From Aquibacillus kalidii (GTDB taxonomy: Bacteria > Bacillota > Bacilli > Bacillales > Amphibacillaceae), in the NCBI RefSeq assembly GCF_014280935.1, contig NZ_JACLZI010000039.1, positions 1 to 64,000 of the forward strand: a stretch of DNA of 64,000 nt. The letters run 5' to 3'. The notes beneath the pieces were generated by a model. It was not told the origin of the DNA. It worked only from the letters and a program-made list of their open reading frames with translations, and searched no databases. Positions within the stretch are counted from its first letter, which is position 1. Each line of letters starts with the position of its first letter. The translations under genes and the position numbers were made by a program. Shown in pieces: positions 19,068 through 29,191 of this stretch.

Positions 19068-19487
19068 ATTACAAAGTTAAAATTACTACTACTAGGGATC
19101 CCTCTTAGTACGGGGTTATTATTAACAGGGTGTGCCGAGGATGATGCTCAAGAACCTGATCCTAGTGAGGAACCTTCAGAAGAATTAGAAACAAATGGAG
19201 AAGGTAATGCAGGGATGGATGCGGAAGAGCCTGATCCTGATGAAGAGCCTTCAGAAGAATTAGAAATGAATGAAGAAGGTAATGTAGGCCCGGATGAGGA
19301 AGAACCTGATCTTGACGAAGAACCTTCAGAAGAACTAGAAACAAATGAAGAAGGTAATGTAGGTACAGATGCAGAAGAACCTGATCCTGATGAAGAACCT
19401 TCAGAAAAATTAGAAACAAATGAAGAAGGTAATATAGGTGCAGATGCTGAGGAACCTGACCCTGATGAGGAACCTTCAGAAGAGTAA
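19068..19487 (+). CDS. Acidic tandem-repeat lipoprotein, apparent ATT start
   Basis: A 139-residue lipoprotein. From the ATT at 19068 the frame gives a signal peptide (TKLKLLLLGIPLSTGLLLT) with lipobox LLTGC (Cys22). It is followed by four and a half copies of a 25-residue acidic unit (core AEEPDPDEEPSEELETNEEG) from residue 25 to the end. AGGAGG lies seven bases before the ATT; no ATG, GTG or TTG sits at a workable distance in this frame, and the first in-frame ATG (19215) would delete the whole signal peptide. The mature protein is almost all Glu, Asp and Pro, so it is probably unstructured at the cell surface. Function unknown. It is one of few rightward genes in this half of the window. 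Confidence 0.7.
   Translation: MTKLKLLLLGIPLSTGLLLTGCAEDDAQEPDPSEEPSEELETNGEGNAGMDAEEPDPDEEPSEELEMNEEGNVGPDEEEPDLDEEPSEELETNEEGNVGTDAEEPDPDEEPSEKLETNEEGNIGADAEEPDPDEEPSEE
19140..19484 (+). repeat. 75-base in-frame tandem repeat (4.6 copies)
   Basis: Units start at 19140, 19215, 19290, 19365 and 19440 (last one partial). They keep the reading frame and differ by scattered substitutions, so the copy number has been stable for some time but could change by slippage. Confidence 0.9.
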
Positions 19488-19567
19488 GCATATAGTCGAA
19501 TTAAAAGATAGCTAGCTGCCCTCTTTTAGAAGGTTAGCTATGGAATATAGAGAAAGATACAATCAAC

Positions 19568-19627
19568 AAGGGGGGTAACCAATAGGCTTATTGATTCGGC
19601 CTAGTTCTGGTCGAACAATCCCCCTTT
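19568..19627 (+). other. Candidate structured RNA element
   Basis: AAGGGGG at 19568-19574 pairs with CCCCCTT at 19620-19626. Nested inside is a hairpin with ATTGATTCGGCC and GGTCGAACAAT arms (one bulged A). A competing small hairpin CAATA-GGCT-TATTG shares the TATTG arm. It lies between the repeat lipoprotein and its terminator, outside any reading frame. Confidence 0.4.
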
Positions 19628-19638
19628 ACATTAACATT

Positions 19639-19695
19639 CTCCTATTGTAGAAGACTTAGTTAATTCGAGACCATCTTCTACAATAGGAGTTTTTT
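19639..19695 (+). terminator. Terminator of the repeat lipoprotein transcript
   Basis: Perfect 16-base arms (CTCCTATTGTAGAAGA and complement) followed by six T on the plus strand, 150 bases after the lipoprotein stop. Confidence 0.85.
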
Positions 19696-19771
19696 GTCAG
19701 AAAATCTAGCATCCTGAGCTCGATGTGTTTTACACTTACAACATGTTGTGAAGTACAATAACTTATGCTTA

Positions 19772-20446
19772 TTATGTAAAATAACTTAATAACCCATCCA
19801 AAGAGTTGATCTCAGCAAATGGCTTTATTTCAGTATCATTCTTGGTCATCTCAGGATTGAACCAAACGCCTTTTATATTTGCATTTTGACAACCAGCAAT
19901 ATCCTTTTCTAAGTCATCTCCTACAAATAATGTGTCTTCAGGTTGCACATGAAGCTTATTTAATGCTAATTCAAATATGCGGTTGTCAGGTTTACTAAAT
20001 CCAACCTCATCTGAAATTAAAATAATATCAAAACAACTATTTAAACTAGTATTCTTTATTTTAGCATTTTGTCTCTGAGTGGAGCCGTTTGTTATTATTC
20101 CAACTTTGGCGTGCAACTTGATAGTGTTTACGATATGTATAGTCTCTTTGTCTATAGAAAAACACTTCGGAAAATGATTATTCCAAAAATCTTGCAAGTC
20201 ATTGCGCGGTAATCTATGATTTGGCGGAAATTCATCAAAAAATAATTCCAACACTTTTACCTTATCACCATTGCCATAGCTGCTATGATCATATAATTTG
20301 AATTTCTGCAGCATGTGTTGCTGTGCTACATGATTTAAATCCCTATAACACTTTTCCAAAATAATAAAAAACAAGTTCTCTACTGCCTGATTACGATTAA
20401 TTAGGGTATCATCTAAATCAAATAGCACGGCTTTGTAACTATTCAA
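19772..20446 (-). CDS. HAD-family hydrolase (YjjG-like nucleotidase/phosphatase)
   Basis: A 224-residue haloacid dehalogenase-type phosphatase. Motif I VLFDLDDTLINR (nucleophile Asp10 and acid Asp12), motif II IITNGST, motif III Lys in GFSKPDNRIF, motif IV FVGDDLEKDIAG are all intact. The helical cap lies between motifs I and II. The pattern is closest to YjjG-type pyrimidine nucleotidases; the substrate cannot be deduced. It stands alone. Confidence 0.88.
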   Translation of the reverse strand: MNSYKAVLFDLDDTLINRNQAVENLFFIILEKCYRDLNHVAQQHMLQKFKLYDHSSYGNGDKVKVLELFFDEFPPNHRLPRNDLQDFWNNHFPKCFSIDKETIHIVNTIKLHAKVGIITNGSTQRQNAKIKNTSLNSCFDIILISDEVGFSKPDNRIFELALNKLHVQPEDTLFVGDDLEKDIAGCQNANIKGVWFNPEMTKNDTEIKPFAEINSLDGLLSYFT

Positions 20447-20536
20447 CTAACTTCACAGCCTTTCTTATATTAGATAACTTCCTAGTTCACACAATGAACA
20501 TGATCGTCATGTTGAGACCAGCACCATGGAAATAAG

Positions 20537-20743
20537 CTATTCTTTACACTCAAAGGAATAGCTACTAGTAAAATTGTTGTGGATTTCTAAGATAGCTTTA
20601 CCTCCAATCTCGTTACATCTGGAAGTCAGTAAGCTGATTTCCTTCGTATTAAAATATCCGAATGAAATAACTAAAAATGAAACGACTATGATTAGTAGCA
20701 TTATAATCATAGAAAGGCCTACTAGATTTTTGTTTATCGACAT
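20537..20743 (-). CDS. Small single-helix membrane or secreted protein
   Basis: A 68-residue protein with one N-terminal hydrophobic helix and a short outside part holding two Cys (SRCNEIGG and SFECKE) that might form a disulfide. ATG with GGAGGTACTGAT upstream. Family not recognised. Confidence 0.55.
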   Translation of the reverse strand: MSINKNLVGLSMIIMLLIIVVSFLVISFGYFNTKEISLLTSRCNEIGGKAILEIHNNFTSSYSFECKE

Positions 20744-20857
20744 TATCAGTACCTCCTATCCTAGACATCTAAAGTACCACTTTATTTTTTCCTTATAATT
20801 GACTGCTGGTTTCATCTTAACACTTTGGTAAGGTCACTATTCTCGCGTTCTAGAAGA

Positions 20858-21298
20858 TTAAAAAGATCTTGAATCGTCCCTTCTAAAATACAGGGTTAAC
20901 CCAAAAACAATTCCATAGAATAATGACATCAGTAAGGAATACAACCCATAGCTTACGTCAAATAGGTCATTGCCACCGAATAATGGCGTAATAAATAGAA
21001 GGTAAAGAGGATATTGTAAGGAAGCTATGGCATCTAAAAAGGCATGTTCAAACATCACTTGCTCAAAAGCTGTGATGAGGAAAACAAGTACTGCTGATAT
21101 AACGCCCACTAGCGAAAATATCTTTAATTTCTTTTTTCCTTGTTTAGAGTACATGATTAGTAAAAACATAAACACTAGAGTCACTACTAAATTCCAAACA
21201 TTCATATTCAAATCTGGGTACTTGATCGAAGGCATCAAATTTAAGAAAAAAGCAAATAAATAGGAGCCTATTAAAAATATATAAGGTTTATAATCCAA
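20858..21298 (-). CDS. Small multi-pass membrane protein, unknown
   Basis: A 146-residue protein with about four hydrophobic helices and a charged tail (FRRDDSRSF). The start has AAGGGGGAGTTAG upstream. Not recognised; the neighbours give no clue. Confidence 0.6.
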   Translation of the reverse strand: MDYKPYIFLIGSYLFAFFLNLMPSIKYPDLNMNVWNLVVTLVFMFLLIMYSKQGKKKLKIFSLVGVISAVLVFLITAFEQVMFEHAFLDAIASLQYPLYLLFITPLFGGNDLFDVSYGLYSLLMSLFYGIVFGLTLYFRRDDSRSF

Positions 21299-21418
21299 AC
21301 TAACTCCCCCTTTATCAATATACCACTTTTATTTAGTGTAATTTTACACCATAGGTATCATTTGTCAATTCGTAAATTGAAAGAAAAAGGTAAGAGATTC
21401 TGTGAATTATTGCTTTTG

Positions 21419-21601
21419 TCATCCAATAATCGGTAGTGGTTTAGTTGATAATAAATCATCAACAAGCAGTTTGTGTTCAGTAAATATATTCTCTCGTAGC
21501 TCATCAAGTGAATAAAACGTATTCTGTAACGACTCCTCGTTACTTTCGACTAATTGCCCACTATACTTTTTACAAATAAATGAAAGTAGAACTAGCGATA
21601 C
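21419..21601 (-). pseudogene. Remnant resembling the C-terminal end of a NUDIX hydrolase
   Basis: A 60-codon open stretch on the minus strand encodes VSLVLLSFICKKYSGQLVES and later FYSLDELRENIFTEHKLLVD, ending at TGA (21419-21421). The strand-then-SLDELREN pattern is like the last third of NUDIX proteins, but the NUDIX box itself is absent. The DNA just upstream (to about 21680) holds another out-of-frame coding-like stretch. Likely a decayed gene. Confidence 0.4.
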
Positions 21602-21696
21602 TTGGTCACATGCCCTTTCATTAACATTTCTAATAACTTATTATTATCCAAATCCACCAATAATACGTCAAACTCAAAAAAGGACGTCAACAATAA

Positions 21697-21876
21697 TCAA
21701 AATATGTTTGCAAACAATTTAATTATATACTTTAATGTTAGACCTACACCAATTAGAAAAACACCTAATGTCGTCAAGAACCAACCTAGAATACCATCTA
21801 TTTCTATTACTAATACAGTGCTAATTAGCAATGCACCTAAAGCTATAAATAATAGGTTCATTATTAACCGTCTCAT
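21697..21876 (-). CDS. Small two-helix membrane protein, unknown
   Basis: A 59-residue protein beginning MRRLIMNLLFIALGALLIST with two hydrophobic helices and a Gly-rich turn (DGILGWFLTTLGVFLIGVG). ATG with GAAGGTGATT upstream. A promoter-like block lies at 22100-22121. Not recognised. Confidence 0.55.
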   Translation of the reverse strand: MRRLIMNLLFIALGALLISTVLVIEIDGILGWFLTTLGVFLIGVGLTLKYIIKLFANIF

Positions 21877-22099
21877 TGTTTAATCACCTTCTTAATGAAA
21901 ATAATTTTTGTTCAGTTAAAGTACCCCGATTATAAAATGACCTGAATTGGAAATAGGATCAAAGAGTCAACTATTATAAATAATAAACTGTACATGATGA
22001 CTGATTCCTTAATAAACTATTTAAAAGTTCCCATTCTACTACATTTATGCCTAAAAAAACCAAAGTGATTTCTTGACTATTTCCTTCCATCGCACTTAT

Positions 22100-22121
22100 A
22101 TTTTAACATAATTATCCAATT
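22100..22121 (-). promoter_or_regulatory. Promoter-like 22-mer repeated at 61420
   Basis: Minus strand contains AATTATGTTAAAAT, an extended -10 (TG, one base, TAAAAT). The identical 22 bases occur at 61420-61441, also upstream of a leftward membrane protein gene. Confidence 0.4.
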
Positions 22122-22177
22122 AAAAATCAAACTAATCTGTGAAATTACAGATCAATGAATTGACTAATTACAAAAAC

Positions 22178-22215
22178 TAAAAAAATGAACCCTGTACGAA
22201 ACAGGATTCATTTTT
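22178..22215 (-). terminator. Terminator of csoR-copA-copZ
   Basis: Minus strand GAATCCTGTTTCGTACAGGGTTC followed by seven T, about 70 bases past copZ. Confidence 0.8.
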
Positions 22216-22282
22216 CCATTGTAGTATAGCCATTTTAAAAAGTTCTTGAGGTACATAGTATAAAAATCAGCTTTTCTTGAAT

Positions 22283-22489
22283 TTAGGCTTCAACATCATA
22301 ACCTTGCTCTTCAATAGCTTCTTTCATCGCAGCAACTGTTACTTGAGATTCATCAAAAGTAACAGCTACATTGCCAGCTTCTAAATTAACTTCAGCAGTA
22401 GATACACCATCTAATTCTTTTAGTGCACCTTCCACCGACATTTTGCAATGGCCGCAAGTCATGCCTTGCACATGTAACGTTTTTTCCAT
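22283..22489 (-). CDS. copZ: Copper chaperone CopZ
   Basis: A 68-residue HMA-domain metallochaperone that carries Cu(I) to CopA. The MTCGHC motif near residue 9 supplies both copper ligands. ATG at 22489 has AAAGGAGGTG upstream and gives the usual length; the frame opens further up but without need. It lies 35 bases after copA in the same operon. Confidence 0.95.
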   Translation of the reverse strand: MEKTLHVQGMTCGHCKMSVEGALKELDGVSTAEVNLEAGNVAVTFDESQVTVAAMKEAIEEQGYDVEA

Positions 22490-22524
22490 GACCTTTTCAC
22501 CTCCTTTAAATAGGATAGGACTTG

Positions 22525-24909
22525 TCATAGCTTCACACGTTTTAACCGTAATGAGTTAGAGACAACACTTACTGAACTTAACGCCATTGCTGCACCAGCA
22601 ACCCACGGCGCAAGTAATCCGATTGCTGCAATTGGGACTCCTGCTGTATTGTAACCGAAAGCCCAAAAGAGATTTTGGCGAATATTTTTAATCGTAGCAT
22701 GGCTAATCTTTATTGCTTTCGGAATAAGCAATAGTTCACCACCAAGAATCGTTACATCGGCAGCTTCAATTGCTACCTCTGTTCCGGTACCAATGGCAAT
22801 TCCAATATCGGCAATTGCTAATGCTGGAGCATCATTTACACCGTCTCCAACCATGGCAACCTTTTTACCCTTATTCTGAATTCCTTTTACTTTTTCTGCT
22901 TTTTCTTCAGGTAACACTTGCGCGATTACTTGGTCGATGCCAACCTGTTTCGCAATTGCTTGTGCCGTTCGCTCGTTATCACCTGTTAACATGATCACCT
23001 CTAAGCCTTGTTCTTTTAACTCTCTTATTGCTTGTGGTGCGGTTTCTTTAATTGTATCTGCAACGGCAACAATTCCACGGTACTGTTTATCAACCGCAAT
23101 TAACATTGCTGTTTTTCCTTCTATTTCATAGTCCGTCAGCTGTTGTTCAGCCTCACCAACGTCGACTTGGTGATTTTCCATAAGCTTTCGGTTACCAACA
23201 AGAATGTGGTGGTCGGAAATAGTGACCTCGATACCATGACCAGGTATAGCGGTGAAATCGTCCACTTCCACTAAATCAATACTTTTTTCAGTTGCATAGG
23301 CAACAATAGCTTCTGCAAGAGGGTGCTCTGAGCCTTTCTCCGCACTAGCGAGTAACTGTAATGTTTCTTCATCACCCGTAAAGTTTGTTACCTCGGGTTT
23401 ACCTTTTGTGATCGTGCCCGTTTTATCTAACACGATCGCATTTAATTCATGTGTACGCTCGAGATGCTCGCCACCTTTAAATAGGATTCCACTCTCGGCA
23501 GCCTTTCCAGTACCGACCATAATCGAGGTTGGGGTTGCGAGCCCTAATGCACAAGGACATGCGATAACCAGAACTGCAATCGCCGCCACTAAAGCAGGTT
23601 CCATTTGACCAGGCTCTACAAAAGCGATCCATACGATAAATGTGAGAATGGCTATCCCTACAACAATCGGTACGAAATAACCAGAAATGATATCTGCTAA
23701 TCGCTGGATTGGCGCTTTTGACCCTTGGGCATCTTCTACTATTTTTACAATTGATGCAAGAGCAGTATCTTTCCCTACTTTTGTCGCTTCCATTTCAATT
23801 GATCCATTTTTATTTATCGTTGAGCCGATTACTGTGGCTTCAGCTTCTTTTTCAATTGGAATGGATTCTCCGGTAATCATCGATTCATCGACAGATGTTC
23901 TGCCTTTTACCACATAACCATCTACGGGTATTTTCTCCCCTGGTTTTACAACTAAGCGGTCTCCTACAGCAACTTCCTCAACTGGAATCATCACTTCTTC
24001 TCCATTTTTTATAACGCGCGCTTCTTTCGCCTGTAAATTAAGTAATGAAGATAGTGCATTCGTTGTTTGGCTTTTTGCTCTTGCCTCTAAATACTTTCCA
24101 AATAAAATTAACGTGATTAACACAGCACTTGTTTCAAAGTATAAATGTGGCATATAGATAGGATTGCCGATGGTCTTATATGCTTCGTATACACTATAGA
24201 AATAAGCAGCACTTGTACCTAATGCAACAAGTACATCCATGTTCGCTCCACCATTCCGAAGGTTCTTATAGGCACCAACATAAAATTGCCAACCGATAAC
24301 AAACTGAACAGGTGTTGCTAAAGCAAATTGGAACCATGGATTCAGAAATATAGCTGGCAGATGCATGTTAAATAAATGAACGAACATCGTTACTAACAGT
24401 GGCGCAGACAACACAGTAGAAATAATTAGTTTCGTTTTCGTTCTCTTGATTTCTTTTTCTTTATGTGTCTGTTTTTCTGCTGTTTCTGCTTTTGGTTTGG
24501 CATCATATCCAAGCTTTTTTATTTTCTCAATGATCGCTTGAGTGTTCACCAGTCCAGGATTATATTCTATTGATGCGGATTCTGTTGTTAAGTTTACCGA
24601 TGCTTTTTTAACTCCTGCTTGCTTATTCAATACTTTTTCAATTCGGGTTGAGCAAGCAGCACACGTCATTCCAAAAACATCTAATTCCGTTTTCTCCATC
24701 AAAACCCCGTAGCCTACATTTTCTATTTTCTTTGTAATATCCTCAATGGAGGTCTTATCTGAATCGTAGTCTACGGTTGCCTTTTCAGTCGTTAGATTGA
24801 CTTGAGCTTCGACTCCATCCATTTTATTTAATACCTTTTCAACACGGGTGGAACAGGCCGCACAGGTCATTCCTGTTATACCAAGTGTTGCGTGATTTTT
24901 TTCTCCCAT
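22525..24909 (-). CDS. copA: Copper-exporting P1B-type ATPase
   Basis: Exports Cu(I) from the cytoplasm. The 794-residue protein has two N-terminal HMA domains, each with a CxxC (MTCAACST near residues 14 and 82), eight membrane helices with the CPC copper motif ([13 protein letters not shown]), the phosphorylation site DKTGTITKG, the TGES-type actuator motif (MITGES), the HP motif (GSEHPLAEA), and [10 protein letters not shown]. All key residues are intact. It starts 12 bases after csoR and precedes copZ. Control is by CsoR at 25258-25274. Confidence 0.97.
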   Translation of the reverse strand: MGEKNHATLGITGMTCAACSTRVEKVLNKMDGVEAQVNLTTEKATVDYDSDKTSIEDITKKIENVGYGVLMEKTELDVFGMTCAACSTRIEKVLNKQAGVKKASVNLTTESASIEYNPGLVNTQAIIEKIKKLGYDAKPKAETAEKQTHKEKEIKRTKTKLIISTVLSAPLLVTMFVHLFNMHLPAIFLNPWFQFALATPVQFVIGWQFYVGAYKNLRNGGANMDVLVALGTSAAYFYSVYEAYKTIGNPIYMPHLYFETSAVLITLILFGKYLEARAKSQTTNALSSLLNLQAKEARVIKNGEEVMIPVEEVAVGDRLVVKPGEKIPVDGYVVKGRTSVDESMITGESIPIEKEAEATVIGSTINKNGSIEMEATKVGKDTALASIVKIVEDAQGSKAPIQRLADIISGYFVPIVVGIAILTFIVWIAFVEPGQMEPALVAAIAVLVIACPCALGLATPTSIMVGTGKAAESGILFKGGEHLERTHELNAIVLDKTGTITKGKPEVTNFTGDEETLQLLASAEKGSEHPLAEAIVAYATEKSIDLVEVDDFTAIPGHGIEVTISDHHILVGNRKLMENHQVDVGEAEQQLTDYEIEGKTAMLIAVDKQYRGIVAVADTIKETAPQAIRELKEQGLEVIMLTGDNERTAQAIAKQVGIDQVIAQVLPEEKAEKVKGIQNKGKKVAMVGDGVNDAPALAIADIGIAIGTGTEVAIEAADVTILGGELLLIPKAIKISHATIKNIRQNLFWAFGYNTAGVPIAAIGLLAPWVAGAAMALSSVSVVSNSLRLKRVKL

Positions 24910-24921
24910 AATAGTTCCTCC

Positions 24922-25224
24922 TTACTTGGAAAACTGCTTCAGAACAGTCATTAACTCATCAATAGTAGCTTTGCCATCACCTTGCTTGATTGCATCACTT
25001 ACACAATGGTTGAGGTGTCGTTCTGTGACAGAGAAACCGACATTTTTTATCGCGGATTGTATGGCGCTAATTTGCACTAAAATATCAACACAATACCGGT
25101 CTTCTTCCACCATTTTCTGTATCCCACGAACTTGCCCTTCAATACGTTTTAAACGGTTAATAACTTTTTGCTTTTCATCTTGTGTTCTAGGTTTACTTGG
25201 GTGATCATGCAAGAAATTATCCAA
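24922..25224 (-). CDS. csoR: Copper-sensing repressor CsoR
   Basis: DUF156-family repressor that leaves DNA when it binds Cu(I). About 100 residues, all helical; the Cu ligands appear as Cys in EDRYCVDILVQI and His/Cys in ERHLNHCVSDAI. I place the start at TTG 25224, with AAGGAAGTG just upstream and length like B. subtilis CsoR; extending the frame to 25269 would run into the promoter and operator. First gene of csoR-copA-copZ and expected to repress its own operon. Confidence 0.92.
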   Translation of the reverse strand: MDNFLHDHPSKPRTQDEKQKVINRLKRIEGQVRGIQKMVEEDRYCVDILVQISAIQSAIKNVGFSVTERHLNHCVSDAIKQGDGKATIDELMTVLKQFSK

Positions 25225-25254
25225 ATAAATCACTTCCTTATCTTTTATACTTAT

Positions 25255-25283
25255 ACTATACCCCCACACGGTATTTATGTCAA
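25255..25283 (-). promoter_or_regulatory. Sigma-A promoter with CsoR operator in the spacer
   Basis: Minus strand TTGACA (25278-25283) and TATAGT (25255-25260) with 17 bases between. A pseudo-palindrome ATACCCCCACACGGTAT (plus strand, 25258-25274) fills the spacer and matches the CsoR pattern TACC...GGTA with a G/C-rich centre. Confidence 0.85.
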
Positions 25284-25564
25284 TTGAAAAAGTATTTCAT
25301 TTCATAAAATAATCCGATGTTTTAAAAACCGAATCCTATATCCTCTAAATTCTTACTCTTAAAAGTTCACCACTTTCTCAAATCCTATACTAGAGTAGAA
25401 GGTACTAGTTAGTTTTCCAACAATAAAACCAGGTATAGGTGTTAGAACCCAGTTTCACGCTAACCATAGGTGCATTTCATTACCTGAAGTACTCTTTGTT
25501 CCTTCAAAAGTAACGGTATCCCCTATTCAGTCCTTCTATATTTTCTTGTTATTTTTCTATTTTA

Positions 25565-25584
25565 ACTATACCCCAACAAGGTAT
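25565..25584 (-). promoter_or_regulatory. Second CsoR-type operator without an intact target gene
   Basis: ATACCCCAACAAGGTAT (25568-25584) has the same ATACC-7 bases-GGTAT plan as the csoR operator, and TATAGT overlaps its minus-strand end as in the csoR promoter. No good -35 is seen at 17 bases. Confidence 0.6.
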
Positions 25585-25864
25585 ATTCTAATCTTTTTTT
25601 ATCATTAGGAAGACACCTTACTTGAACAAGAATTGGACTTGTTATCAGATAAAATGATCTAACAAACTGAAGTGATGTCACGGACGTGGCTTTTTAAGAG
25701 GACCATAAGCAAGGTTTGGAACAGAAATCCCTGACAAAATAGTAACGGCCCCTAGATTTGTTGTGAAGATGATGGAAATGGAAAATAATAAAGGAAGAAA
25801 AATAAATAAAATGGAAGAGAAAAAACAGTACATCATTTAGCTTTTTCAAAATGATTCCGAATTA

Positions 25865-25921
25865 AAGGTGGGCCGACAACCATAAGGACATTGTCCTTCC
25901 ATTTGGCTGTCAACCCACCTT
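25865..25921. repeat. 57-base imperfect inverted repeat
   Basis: Arms AAGGTGGGCCGACAACCAT and the complement of AAGGTGGGTTGACAGCCAAA, with an inner perfect AAGGACA/TGTCCTT. No run of T follows, so it is not a classic terminator; it may be a small dispersed repeat. Confidence 0.55.
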
Positions 25922-26008
25922 ATTGATTCCCTTCTTCATTTGATCTTAATGAGACACTGACGCTTTCACTTTTCCTTTCACTCTCCCACTCTCTTACTTC
26001 TAAAAGGT

Positions 26009-27289
26009 TTAAGATGAGGGAGAATTGTCAGGTATTATTCGCTGAGGCATAACAAGGTAGCCACTAGCCTTCCTTGCTTTAAGGACTTTAATTAGATGCT
26101 CCTCCATAGAGGTATTACATGTTATCTGCATGAAAACTTCAGGTTTACGATTCGCAAATAACTTTATTTTATTTTTATGAAAAGCTAATTCAATTAGTAA
26201 TCCCAACAAAAACCCGCCTACTAAGCCAATTAATCCCCAGATAACTGGACCCCAGTACAATACAAATCCATATATCGTCCCTAAAACCATAAAAATGGTA
26301 CCGCTCACCATCGCTCCGTCCAGAATACTCCTGCCATCAATTCGATGTAAAGAGTCAATTATAAATGTTTCGGATTCAAGGTTTTCTAAGGGCAATGCCA
26401 CAATATTCTTCGGAGGTACTCCTATTGTCTCTATATCATGGATAGCCATCTCCACAAAGGGCGAATGTTCAAACGTAGCAATAATTTGAAGTGTATCGTC
26501 TTCTAGCGATTTTTGTTTTTGTTGTGCCAAGTTTTCATCCCTCACTCTAAGGTAACGTGTTTGCTCAATATCATATAATACATTATTTTCATTTACTGCT
26601 ACATAGGCTTGATAGATGGCAAAGGCGTACATAGAAGGCAAGAAGAGGAACCACTGCCAATTAACCATTGAAGCTGCACTGCTAAAATCTCCTATGAACG
26701 AATAAAACCAGGCACCAATGAAGTTAGCTTTATAGGTAACAAATATCCACCATGACAAAATAACCGTTCCTGCAATTGTATGACCACTATATAATTGCCC
26801 TAATCCAGGTGATAAAATTGACCAAACTGCAGCTAACCATGGTTTATTCTTAGAAAGAATAACTATATCAAAAGCACTAACAACCGAAGGGCCAACTGGT
26901 GCGTCTTCCACTTCGGAGAGTAAGTGACTTTTACTTATCTCAACAGAAGAGCGATAACTGTCCCAGATACTAAATATATACGCTCCCATATAAAGTAGTA
27001 CCCATTCCTCGTTTATGACAGCTTTTGCCTCCTCGAACCTTCCAAGCATAGATAAGGCTATCCCCATGTTTAGATTTGCCTGGGTGTTTACCACAAGCTC
27101 CCAGATAATCAGAATAAAACCAGGTAGATATCTCCCTATGTATATGTGACCAAAACCAGGGAAAGTAAGAGACCACCATGCAGCTCCCCACGGCGTCCGA
27201 GGGTAAATAGAATTTGCTCCAAACGTAGATAGTGCCCCTTTGGCATAGCGAGGTTTTAGGTTAGCTGACTGAAACTTTTGATGCGGCAA
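26009..27289 (-). CDS. Membrane protein with duplicated TM2-like segment, unknown function
   Basis: A 426-residue protein. Two similar membrane modules are visible: WWSLTFPGFGHIYIGRYLPG near residue 40 and WSILSPGLGQLYSGHTIAG near 160. Each has the PGxGxxYxG turn known from TM2-type domains. A soluble segment follows (about 245-320), then two more helices (GTIFMVLGTIYGFVLYWG and GLIGLVGGFLLGLLI) and a short C-terminal domain. It seems to start at TTG 27289. It stands alone and no family name is certain. Confidence 0.6.
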   Translation of the reverse strand: MPHQKFQSANLKPRYAKGALSTFGANSIYPRTPWGAAWWSLTFPGFGHIYIGRYLPGFILIIWELVVNTQANLNMGIALSMLGRFEEAKAVINEEWVLLYMGAYIFSIWDSYRSSVEISKSHLLSEVEDAPVGPSVVSAFDIVILSKNKPWLAAVWSILSPGLGQLYSGHTIAGTVILSWWIFVTYKANFIGAWFYSFIGDFSSAASMVNWQWFLFLPSMYAFAIYQAYVAVNENNVLYDIEQTRYLRVRDENLAQQKQKSLEDDTLQIIATFEHSPFVEMAIHDIETIGVPPKNIVALPLENLESETFIIDSLHRIDGRSILDGAMVSGTIFMVLGTIYGFVLYWGPVIWGLIGLVGGFLLGLLIELAFHKNKIKLFANRKPEVFMQITCNTSMEEHLIKVLKARKASGYLVMPQRIIPDNSPSS

Positions 27290-27494
27290 AATTATCCACT
27301 CTTTCGGCTTGAAGTCTCTTATATTATTCTAAAAAGTTACCAGTTTTATTCATGTTCTTTTGTGTTCTTATTTATCAACTCAACAACATAGTGGTGTTAG
27401 AGTTTTGGTGATTATTACAACTCAACTTTTCTTACTACACTTTAAGTACACACTTATTTGGTAATTATAAGATAATTGCTTTAAATTAAGAGAT

Positions 27495-27551
27495 GGGAAT
27501 ATTAAAAGACGTCCGCTTTGGGAATCTAAACGGTCATCTTTTAATATTCCC
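27495..27551. repeat. Long inverted repeat
   Basis: Arms of 17 bases, GGGAATATTAAAAGACG and its complement with one mismatch, around a 23-base loop. No T run on either side. Confidence 0.6.
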
Positions 27552-27603
27552 CCAGTATAATGAAACAATAATTTTTTTTAAAAATTTATTTCTCAAAGCT
27601 TCC

Positions 27604-27636
27604 AAAAGAAAAAGAGAATAGAAATCTATTCTCTCT
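27604..27636 (-). terminator. Terminator of the first glucosidase gene
   Basis: Minus strand AGAGAATAGATTTCTATTCTC followed by T-rich sequence, about 20 bases past the stop. Confidence 0.8.
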
Positions 27637-27657
27637 TAGATAATCAAATATTAAGTA

Positions 27658-29097
<1,440 letters not shown>

Positions 29098-29191
29098 TCA
29101 TCACCTCAAATAATAATTTATCTTCCATTATCTTCTCTTGTTTTAAAGAACTTACTCGCTTATTACTAATAAAAGCAAATACTTTTTGCAA

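Larger units (their letters stand above)
21877..22282. other. Gap holding a promoter-like 22-mer and the copZ terminator
   Basis: No reading frame of note. The features are the promoter-like block at 22100-22121 and the terminator at 22178-22215. The 220 bases between 21877 and 22099 are AT-rich and would be the leader of the small membrane protein. Confidence 0.5.
25284..26008. other. Long gap with an orphan CsoR-like box and an imperfect inverted repeat
   Basis: About 720 bases with no intact gene. Holds the second CsoR-type box (25568-25584) and the hairpin at 25865-25921. On the minus strand below the box there are short coding-like pieces (for example TFEGTKSTSGNEMHLWLA, then STFYSSIGFEKVVNF) interrupted by stops, so a decayed gene is possible. 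Confidence 0.5.
27290..27657. other. Gap with an inverted repeat and the terminator of the first glucosidase gene
   Basis: No reading frame of note. It holds the 57-base inverted repeat at 27495-27551 and the terminator at 27604-27636; the rest is AT-rich. Confidence 0.5.

Noticed and set aside
19140-19484. Possible CRISPR array
   Set aside because: The repeat has no unique spacers; units are contiguous, 75 bases, in frame, and encode protein.
19162-19491. Long minus-strand frame opposite the tandem repeat
   Set aside because: It is a Leu/His-rich mirror of the 75-base repeat, with no ribosome binding site. The plus-strand lipoprotein with signal peptide explains the region.
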